Of a stretch of 46,761 nucleotides of DNA, positions 33,803 through 40,502 are shown piece after piece. This DNA comes from Bacteroidia bacterium (GTDB lineage Bacteria > Bacteroidota > Bacteroidia > Chitinophagales > Saprospiraceae), in assembly GCA_030430845.1 (NCBI GenBank), contig JAUIKE010000051.1:1-46761 (forward strand), read 5' to 3'. Within the stretch, counting starts at the first letter, position 1. The number at the start of each line of letters is the position of its first letter. The translations under genes were made by a program, and so were the position numbers. The notes below the pieces were generated by a model, which was given only the letters and a program-made list of their open reading frames with translations, searched no databases and had not been told where the DNA came from.

Positions 33803-35269
33803 ATGAAAAGTTTATTATATAAAAACAGGCTGGCATTGATCATGATGCTGTTGCTAACAGCTTGTTCGGAAGATTTTTTGGAAAAAAAGCCATTGGGGCA
33901 ATTATCCTCTGACACTTTTTTCACAACGGAAGAACATGCAATCTTGTCCACCAATACGGTGTATAGTATGCTCCGCAACTGGGAGGTCCACGTTTTTTCC
34001 TATATTGGAATTACGGACATTGTGTCGGATGATGCCGATAAGGGCAGTACACCGAATGATGCGAACTTCCTCACGGAAATAGACAACTTTACTTTTGACC
34101 CCGGTAATACTGCATTTGGAGGAGTTTGGTCTGGCTTCTACCGGGGTATTTACCGGGCCAACCTCAATATCAATCGGATTCCGGAAATTGACATGAACCA
34201 GGCTCTAAAGGAGCGATTAATCGGAGAGAATAAGTTTCTACGGGCGTATTTTTACTTCAAATTGGTCCGTTGGTTCGGGGATGTGCCTCTGATTACTGTT
34301 CCTCTGAACCCGGATGAGTACAAGCAGGCTCGTACACCTGCAGCTCAGGTTTATGCTTTAATTGAGCAAGACCTGCTGGATGCCGCTGCATCCCTCCCTA
34401 CGAGCTATCCGCCAGATGATGTTGGGCGCATTACCCAGGGAGCGGCTCAGGGACTGTTGTCGAAGGTGTACCTCACTCAGGGTAATTTTGCCGGTGCGGA
34501 ACAATATGCTATGGCGGTTATCAATTCAGGAAATTATGCTTTATTTCCAAATTATTCCGAATTATTCCAACCACAAGGGGAAAACTCTTCCGAATCACTC
34601 TTTGAAGTACAGGCAGCTGCTTTTGAAATCGGAGGCGGCGGAACGCAGTACAATGAGGTGCAGGGTGTAAGAGGCGTACCCAATCTTGGCTGGGGTTTCA
34701 ATCGTCCTTCTGATGACCTGGTAAAGGCTTATGAATCGGGAGACCCGCGCCGGGATGCCACGATTTTTTATCCGGGAGAAGTTTTGCCGGACGGTTCTGA
34801 CATTATTCGGGATAACCCCAATATCGAAAACGAGCGATTTAATCAAAAAGCCTGGGTGCCTGATCATCCGGGCGGAAACGGGAACGGCCCCGGCAATATC
34901 CGGATACTTCGTTATGCGGATGTGTTGCTGATTGCTGCCGAGGCCCTCAATGAAAATGGCAAAGCTCAGGAAGCACTGACCTATCTGAACATGGTTCGCG
35001 CCCGGGCTCGAGGCAACAATCAAAATTTATTACCCGATGTGACCACCACTAACCAGGCTGCTCTTCGGCAGCGCATCTGGCAAGAACGCCGGGTAGAACT
35101 GGCGATGGAACAACAACGCTGGTTTGACCTCCAGCGACAGGGCCGTGTAGGAGAAGTGATGCGCAATGTGGGGAAAAACTTTGTGGATGGAAAGCATGAA
35201 CTCTTTCCCATTCCACAAACGGAGATTGACCTAAGCGGAGGCTTGATGATACAGAATCCGAATTATTAA
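33803..35269 (+). CDS. susD-like: SusD/RagB-family nutrient-binding lipoprotein
   Basis: This 488-aa protein has lipobox LLTAC (C21) followed by SEDFLEKKPLGQLSSDTFFT, the standard SusD N-terminus. Other SusD signatures are the central WSGFYRGIYRANLNINRI, RAYFYFKLVRWFGDVPLI, GLLSKVYLTQGNFAGAEQYA and C-terminal RYADVLLIAAEALNENGK with ERRVELAMEQQRWFDLQR. It caps the SusC-like barrel and binds the glycan at the surface. It is the last gene of the operon; its stop codon is part of a 56-bp perfect palindrome. Confidence 0.96.
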   Translation: MKSLLYKNRLALIMMLLLTACSEDFLEKKPLGQLSSDTFFTTEEHAILSTNTVYSMLRNWEVHVFSYIGITDIVSDDADKGSTPNDANFLTEIDNFTFDPGNTAFGGVWSGFYRGIYRANLNINRIPEIDMNQALKERLIGENKFLRAYFYFKLVRWFGDVPLITVPLNPDEYKQARTPAAQVYALIEQDLLDAAASLPTSYPPDDVGRITQGAAQGLLSKVYLTQGNFAGAEQYAMAVINSGNYALFPNYSELFQPQGENSSESLFEVQAAAFEIGGGGTQYNEVQGVRGVPNLGWGFNRPSDDLVKAYESGDPRRDATIFYPGEVLPDGSDIIRDNPNIENERFNQKAWVPDHPGGNGNGPGNIRILRYADVLLIAAEALNENGKAQEALTYLNMVRARARGNNQNLLPDVTTTNQAALRQRIWQERRVELAMEQQRWFDLQRQGRVGEVMRNVGKNFVDGKHELFPIPQTEIDLSGGLMIQNPNY

Positions 35270-35316
35270 AATTAAAAGGGTGCCCGCCGGCGGGCACCCT
35301 TTTAATTTTAATAATT
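35261..35316. terminator. 56-bp perfect palindrome ending the glucan operon
   Basis: Two 28-bp arms meet without a spacer at 35288/35289; the core is GGGTGCCCGCC/GGCGGGCACCC with AT-rich outer arms. The susD-like stop codon (35267-35269) is inside it. The A/T-rich flanks give a U-rich 3' side. It is probably the operon terminator. Confidence 0.8.
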
Positions 35317-35367
35317 TCAAAATATTTAGTTAACTTGGTAAGCAATCAAATATAAAATGGATTAGTA

Positions 35368-35793
35368 ATGAGCAGACAAGTTATAAAACCTACTTCATCA
35401 AGAAATCTGGATGGTGGAGGAAATGGAGATGCTTATATGGAACGACTCTTAAAACTGATTCCTGGAGAGACCGTCGCCATGTATCTTTTCCTACAGGGCG
35501 TGATCAACTCCGGCCTATCGGGAGATGTATCCCAGCTGAAGATCTGGCTGTGGGCAATTATCGTCATCCTGGCCGTTGGTAATATTTTTTACTTGAGGCA
35601 ACAGCAGAAGGTAACCGACCCTCCTCAAATTATTATTTTGACCATTGCTTTTTTCATTTGGATCATGTCTATTGGCGGGCCTTTTGTTTACTTTAACTGG
35701 TATCAGCCGTTTATGGGGTCCGTTATATTAGGCTTGTTTACTTTCTTCGTACCCTTGGTGTATACCGGGCCTTCTGTTGGAACTAATAGCTAG
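35368..35793 (+). CDS. Small integral membrane protein, unknown
   Basis: This 141-aa protein has a polar N-terminus (about 25 residues, glycine-rich), the block ERLLKLIPGETVAMYLFLQG and three to four hydrophobic helices (about 35-50, 60-75, 87-110, 115-135). I do not recognise a named family, though the ERLLKLIPGE start recurs in small bacterial membrane proteins. It is tail-to-tail with the TPR gene, with 4 bp between the stop codons. The function is unknown. Confidence 0.65.
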   Translation: MSRQVIKPTSSRNLDGGGNGDAYMERLLKLIPGETVAMYLFLQGVINSGLSGDVSQLKIWLWAIIVILAVGNIFYLRQQQKVTDPPQIIILTIAFFIWIMSIGGPFVYFNWYQPFMGSVILGLFTFFVPLVYTGPSVGTNS

Positions 35794-35797
35794 TAGC

Positions 35798-37417
35798 CTA
35801 AGGCTTATATTTTTCCAAGAGATCCTGAAACGGTTTCTCTTTGAGGTATTTATTGTAAGGCTCTTGATCGAGGTAATTCTGCATTTGAAATCCTTTTGAT
35901 AAGGCAATTTCTGTGTTTTTATAAAAAGCTTCTACGTCTCCTATTAAGTCATATGTTTCGGCAAGAGTGGTATAGGGGTAAGCAATGCTCGTGTCTTGAT
36001 TGATGGCCATTTGAGCATGTACCAGAGCAGAATCCAATTGATTCATGCTATACTCGGCCATTGCCATGTAATTGTAGAAGGTTTGACGGAAATAGCGGGG
36101 AGGCATATTGTTTTGTTCGTTAGCTCGTTCGATCAACCGATAGGAGAGGCGTTTGACCTTTGGGTAATTCTTTTTTACATTAAAACATAAAGGTACATAT
36201 TGTTGGAGTACATCAATATTTAGGGGATCCATGGCCAATGCCTTTTCCAGGTTTGTCAAGGCCTGGGCGTTCTGACCGGTAAAAAAGTTATAGTATGCTT
36301 CCGCAAGTTGATAATGAGCTCCCTCCAGCGCTGATTTTTGCTTCATGATCTCGAATATCTCCGTCACGCCGGCGGTGTCTCCATTTTGTTGCCTGAACTC
36401 AGCCCAGTTGCCATACCAGAATACTTTATCCGGCTCAGCGTCTACCGCCTGTGCATAGGCCTTGTCGGCCTCTTCAGGCTTTTCCAGGCCCTGGTAACAC
36501 CGGGCAATGGCATTCCAATACTCGCCCCGATCCGGACGGATTTTGCTTAGCTTTTCAAATAAAGGAATAGCTGCTTCATAGTTTTCAAGTCGGAATTCTG
36601 TCCAGGCCCAGTTGTTGTAAATCAGGTCCAGCTCCGGGGCCAGTTCTGCTGCCAGCTTGAACTTTTCGATAGCTTCCTTCTGTTCTCGCATCTGATTGTG
36701 CAGATTGCCCCAGGCCATATAGGCCCAACCAATATCTTCAGGGCGGTTTTTTATAATGTCGGCAATAACTTCCAGAGATCTTTCTTCCTCGTTTTTTTTA
36801 TAGTGGTATACCGCCATACGATAGGGGTCGAGGTGAAGAATAATGCGTTTGGATGCTTCATGTAACAGGTGTTTGATACCAACTGAGCGATCGCTTTCCG
36901 AATAGGAATAGGTGGTATGAAAAGGCTCGGTCCCGGTCATGCGCAAAGTTAGGCTGAGGGTGTGATCAATGTCGGTAATCTCACCGGAAATGGATCGGTT
37001 TTGCCTGCCCAGGAGATCTCGCAGATAATAAGTAACCGTATTCAGCGTCAGGCCGATACCCATTACCTCTACATTGAGGTCGGGTTCGCCTACATTGCTT
37101 TGAATACTACTGAGCGGCCCTTCTTTAACACTGGAAATGAAGTTTTCTACCTCATTCAATTCGTCTACCAGTTTTTTGGCCATCACCACGCCGGTATATC
37201 CTGATTGTTCAAAAACCTCAGGTACCTGGAAGGCCTCAATGGCATAGGTTTCATTGCGTAAGCCTTTTATTAGAAAAAAAGTGACCCCCAGTAAAAGAAG
37301 GAGTACGCCCAGCCGCCAGCCTGCCTGAAAAACGCCATCACCTACTTGCTTGACCGAACTCCAGGTGATCGGCAACTTTTTGATCCTGCTAAAAATTGGC
37401 TTCAGATTCCATTTCAT
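35798..37417 (-). CDS. Membrane-anchored TPR protein
   Basis: The product is 539 aa from the ATG at 37417; a TTG at 37468 would add 17 residues. Residues about 33-50 form one membrane helix (LGVLLLLLGVTFFLIKGL). Residues about 55-200 form an ordered domain (VFEQSGYTGVVMAKKLVDEL, then GIGLTLNTVTYYLRDLLGR, ISGEI) that I recall before TPRs in other bacterial proteins. Residues about 210-539 contain roughly eight TPR-like repeats (YMAWGNLHNQMREQKEAIEK, AIARCYQGLEKPEEADKAYA). It probably scaffolds protein contacts at the membrane. The adjacent small membrane protein is convergent with a 4-bp gap; a link is possible but unproven. Confidence 0.75.
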   Translation of the reverse strand: MKWNLKPIFSRIKKLPITWSSVKQVGDGVFQAGWRLGVLLLLLGVTFFLIKGLRNETYAIEAFQVPEVFEQSGYTGVVMAKKLVDELNEVENFISSVKEGPLSSIQSNVGEPDLNVEVMGIGLTLNTVTYYLRDLLGRQNRSISGEITDIDHTLSLTLRMTGTEPFHTTYSYSESDRSVGIKHLLHEASKRIILHLDPYRMAVYHYKKNEEERSLEVIADIIKNRPEDIGWAYMAWGNLHNQMREQKEAIEKFKLAAELAPELDLIYNNWAWTEFRLENYEAAIPLFEKLSKIRPDRGEYWNAIARCYQGLEKPEEADKAYAQAVDAEPDKVFWYGNWAEFRQQNGDTAGVTEIFEIMKQKSALEGAHYQLAEAYYNFFTGQNAQALTNLEKALAMDPLNIDVLQQYVPLCFNVKKNYPKVKRLSYRLIERANEQNNMPPRYFRQTFYNYMAMAEYSMNQLDSALVHAQMAINQDTSIAYPYTTLAETYDLIGDVEAFYKNTEIALSKGFQMQNYLDQEPYNKYLKEKPFQDLLEKYKP

Positions 37418-37500
37418 TAGATTGATACTTAAGTTTCGAGATTGCAGAACCTTAAAATATTCATTCAATTCCGTAAATTCAAGGAAAAAACAATACCGCT

Positions 37501-38097
37501 ATGAAAAAACAATATCTAATTGTTATTCTTCTCTTCATTTTCAGCACAAGCTGTGCACAGGATAACGTTCCTTCTCAGGAAGAACAAATTGCAGGAGCGC
37601 TGATGGCTGCTCCCGAAGATGTACGAGCGGGTGCAACCGTTTATGGTTATGATCAAAAGGGAGCCTTTGTATTGCTAAAAGAAGGGAAAAACGAACTCAC
37701 CTGTGTGGCAGATGATCCTGCAAGAGAGGGCTTTCAGTCCGTTTGCTATCACAATTCCCTAAAGCCATTTATGGACCGCGGAAGAGCTTTAAGAGCGGAA
37801 GGAAAAACCGCGCAGGAGATCTTTGATATTCGCGAAGCAGAGGCTAAGGCCGGCACCCTCAAGATGCCCGAAAATCCTGCTACTTTGCACTTGTTGGAAG
37901 GAGGACCTGAAGCCGCCTACAATGCCGAGACGGGAAAGGTCGACAGTGTTTTTTATCGCTACGTCGTATATATCCCTTGGGCTACGGCCGAATCAACAGG
38001 CTTACCCACAATGCCTATGACCCATGGTGCACCTTGGATTATGGACCCCGGAACACATCGGGCGCATATTATGATTACGCCTCCGAGGGGAGAGTAG
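37501..38097 (+). CDS. Lipoprotein of unknown function
   Basis: This 198-aa protein has lipobox STSC (C18) followed by AQDN. The rest, with IAGALMAAPEDVRAGATVYG, NELTCVADDP, GFQSVCYHNSLKPFMDRGRA and a C-terminal THGAPWIMDPGTHRAHIMI, appears to be a compact folded domain. The conserved-looking Cys pair and the late His residues could bind a metal or a disulfide. No known family is recognised. It is divergent from the TPR gene (83 bp) and convergent with the SDR gene. Confidence 0.7.
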   Translation: MKKQYLIVILLFIFSTSCAQDNVPSQEEQIAGALMAAPEDVRAGATVYGYDQKGAFVLLKEGKNELTCVADDPAREGFQSVCYHNSLKPFMDRGRALRAEGKTAQEIFDIREAEAKAGTLKMPENPATLHLLEGGPEAAYNAETGKVDSVFYRYVVYIPWATAESTGLPTMPMTHGAPWIMDPGTHRAHIMITPPRGE

Positions 38098-38144
38098 AGA
38101 ATTTGAATATTTTGTCGCCCATGGCGACAAAATATTCAAATTCT
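38098..38144. terminator. Bidirectional terminator, 22-bp perfect stem
   Basis: Arms 38098-38119 and 38123-38144 are exact complements around a CAT loop; the stem includes AATATTTTGTCGCC. A T-rich run follows on the plus strand. It starts at the first base after the lipoprotein stop codon and ends just before the SDR stop codon. Confidence 0.8.
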
Positions 38145-38145
38145 T

Positions 38146-38874
38146 TTATTTTTTTGGAGGCTGTGAAGGCCTTACCTCTACCTTACTCGGTAAGGTGCGA
38201 GGGTGCATTTTCAATAAGTCGATGGTCATCTGGCCGAGATCTTCAGGCTGTATTTTCCAAGCTTCCGCATCAGTGGGAGTACGTCCGTTGAAATAAGTGG
38301 ACACAGAACCCGGCATGATAGTCGATACTTTGATGCCCTCATGGCGCAAGTCGAGCATAACGGCCTGAGTGAAGCCTACCAGACCGAATTTACTGGCATT
38401 ATAAGCAGCTCCGTTAGCGAAGAAATTAGTACCTGCCAGACTGGCGATGGTGATGATGTAGCCTTCGGTTTTTTTCAGCGCAGGAATGGCCGCTTTGACA
38501 CTGTGAAACACGCCTGTTAAATTAATATCTATCACCTCATTCCATTGTTCAGTGGTCAGGTCTTCGATGGAGGCGAAATGGCCGAGCCCGGCATTGGCGA
38601 TGAGCACATCTAGCTGTCCCCATTCGTCCAGTACTTTTTGAACACTGGCTTGCTGTGCTTCTAAAGAGCGGACATCTGCCTCGAGGCCAATGGCATGGCC
38701 GGGCTTAATCTTGTTTAAGTCGGCTGCGGCCTGGTCGGCAGCCGACTGGCTCCGGCTGGTAATAGCCACTTTCATGCCTTGTTCGATCATGGCCTCGGCA
38801 ATTCCCAGGCCGATTCCTTTGCTCCCTCCGGTAATGAGGGCGGTTTTTCCTGTGAGTTTTGTATTTTCTGTCAT
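38146..38874 (-). CDS. Short-chain dehydrogenase/reductase (3-oxoacyl-ACP-reductase-like)
   Basis: The product is 242 aa from the ATG at 38874 (nine codons after a possible upstream start). It is a classical SDR: NAD(P)-binding T15-G-G-S-K-G-I-G22, the NAG motif (VLIANAGLG), catalytic Ser in ITIASLAG and YxxxK in YNASK. The length matches FabG-like enzymes. It is cytoplasmic; the arginine-containing end of the second strand (TSRSQ) suggests NADPH. The substrate cannot be told. It is divergent from the formylglycine-enzyme gene. Confidence 0.9.
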   Translation of the reverse strand: MTENTKLTGKTALITGGSKGIGLGIAEAMIEQGMKVAITSRSQSAADQAAADLNKIKPGHAIGLEADVRSLEAQQASVQKVLDEWGQLDVLIANAGLGHFASIEDLTTEQWNEVIDINLTGVFHSVKAAIPALKKTEGYIITIASLAGTNFFANGAAYNASKFGLVGFTQAVMLDLRHEGIKVSTIMPGSVSTYFNGRTPTDAEAWKIQPEDLGQMTIDLLKMHPRTLPSKVEVRPSQPPKK

Positions 38875-38981
38875 ACTTTTGGAAACGAACAGAAAAGACA
38901 AAAGTTCAGTCTATTTGCGTTAGAAGCTTATAGGTAAAAATTGAACTTTCATTTTTACTTTTTTTGGTAAAAAATAAACGA

Positions 38982-40073
38982 ATGAAAAATATTTTTTTAG
39001 TCCTATTTACCATTCTTTTTATTTCAGCTTGCACTTCGGATAAGCAGGGATCGAATATTGAATCGCCTGGAAAGGCAGGCGAAGAGCAAAGTTCTGATGA
39101 GCAGAACGTAGAAGCTGCAGAAAAATCCGAGGCTCCTGATGGTATGGTCTATATCCCGGGGGGGACCTATAAAATGGGTGGCAAAACGGAGCAGGCGGAT
39201 GCCGACGAATTTCCGCGTCGAACCATCGAAGTCTCTCCATTTTTTATGGATGAACATGAGGTGACTAACCGGCAATTCGCCGCTTTTATAGAAGCGACCG
39301 ACTATGTAACCGTGGCTGAACGCGATATCGATTGGGAAGAACTGAAAAGCCAGCTCCCACCCGGAACGCCCAAACCGGACGAAGCGGTGCTTAAGGCCGG
39401 CTCCTTAGTTTTCCAACCGACGAAAGGTCCTGTAGATCTCTACGATTATTCACAATGGTGGGCCTGGACGATTGGAGCTGACTGGCGGCATCCGGAAGGG
39501 CCCGAAAGCAGCATCGAAGATCGCATGGACCATCCGGTTGTGCAGGTAGCCTGGGAAGATGCGCAGGCTTATGCAGAGTGGGTCGGCAAACGCTTGCCTA
39601 CAGAAGCTGAGTTCGAATGGGCCGCCCTCGGTGGTCTGGAGGACCCCATTTACCCATGGGGCAATCTTCCTCCAGAGCAGGCTGTAGATAAAGCTAACTT
39701 CTGGCAGGGGGCTTTTCCTTATCTCGATTCCAAAGAAGATGGGTACGGTGGTACGGCCCCGGTCAAATCATTTCCTCCCAACGGATACGGCCTCTACGAA
39801 ATGGCCGGAAATGTGTGGGAGTGGTGCGTAGATAAATACCATCATCAGGCCTACCAAATGACCCGTACTCAAAAACTCGTCCATAACCCATCCGGCCCTA
39901 AGGAATCCTTCGATCCCGACGAGCCGCTTGTGCCTAAGCGTGTCATTCGGGGCGGTTCTTATCTTTGTAATGATAGCTATTGTAGTGGCTATCGAGTAGC
40001 GAGAAGAATGAAATCAAGCGAGGATTCGGCTTTCAATCATACGGGCTTTCGCTGTGTGAAAGAAGTGAAATAA
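38982..40073 (+). CDS. Formylglycine-generating enzyme (SUMF1/FGE family) lipoprotein
   Basis: The product is 363 aa from the ATG at 38982 (a TTG six codons earlier is less likely). It has lipobox ISAC (C17) and an acidic linker, then one FGE-sulfatase domain: MVYIPGGTYKMGG, SPFFMDEHEVTNRQFAAFIE, HPVVQVAWEDAQAYAEWVGK, RLPTEAEFEWAALGG, EMAGNVWEWCVD and RGGSYLCNDSYC. C329 and C334 sit five residues apart in SYLCNDSYC, matching the two catalytic cysteines of human FGE (C336/C341). Most bacterial SUMF1-like proteins lack this pair. It may therefore convert Cys to formylglycine in sulfatases outside the cytoplasm. No sulfatase gene is in the window. Confidence 0.85.
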   Translation: MKNIFLVLFTILFISACTSDKQGSNIESPGKAGEEQSSDEQNVEAAEKSEAPDGMVYIPGGTYKMGGKTEQADADEFPRRTIEVSPFFMDEHEVTNRQFAAFIEATDYVTVAERDIDWEELKSQLPPGTPKPDEAVLKAGSLVFQPTKGPVDLYDYSQWWAWTIGADWRHPEGPESSIEDRMDHPVVQVAWEDAQAYAEWVGKRLPTEAEFEWAALGGLEDPIYPWGNLPPEQAVDKANFWQGAFPYLDSKEDGYGGTAPVKSFPPNGYGLYEMAGNVWEWCVDKYHHQAYQMTRTQKLVHNPSGPKESFDPDEPLVPKRVIRGGSYLCNDSYCSGYRVARRMKSSEDSAFNHTGFRCVKEVK

Positions 40074-40502
40074 GGAGAGCGAGGGAGTTTCGCATTGGCC
40101 GGAGGTGGGCTAGTTGGTCGGGCAGGCCGGTGGGGGAATGGGGTAGCAGGGGCCAGTCCAGCATTTTGCGAGCGGGGCGGTAGTGACCTGGTGACTCCAA
40201 GTCACCAGGTCACTACCGGGCCCTTTGCCACCACAAAGTTCGGCAAAAATCCTCCAGCTTTCAAGTAAGTGTCCGCTTTTGTCCGCTTTTGCAAGGTTTT
40301 GAAAGCTTTCAGGATGGAGGTCCGTCCGGTGCTTATTGCTTACCTGGTAATGCCTGCTTCCGAACAAATTGAATCACAAATGCCGCTTATGGACGGAAGA
40401 TTTCTTATTTTTAGTAGCAACTAGCTTTCCCCTCAAGCATGAACTCCCATTTTCTTGAATCATACTTAACTACACTCAGTGGGGCAAACGATTACTATAT
40501 CT
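40074..40502. other. Intergenic stretch with repeat copy B
   Basis: 429 bp without a supported gene. A minus-strand frame at 40110-40367 runs through the palindrome and is probably not coding. The right part is AT-rich and likely holds the kinase promoter. Confidence 0.55.
40179..40285. repeat. Composite intergenic repeat, copy B
   Basis: Perfect 18-bp arms 40179-40196 and 40200-40217 around CCA share the core ACCTGGTGACT with copy A. GTCCGCTTTTGTCCG follows at 40271-40285, 53 bp after the palindrome, and a further CTTTTG continues the 10-bp period. A short TTGCGAG precedes both palindromes. Confidence 0.8.

Noticed and set aside
40110..40367. 85-codon minus-strand frame
   Set aside because: It passes through the composite palindrome, which also gives a similar peptide at 9.3 kb; the coding potential is a by-product of the repeat.
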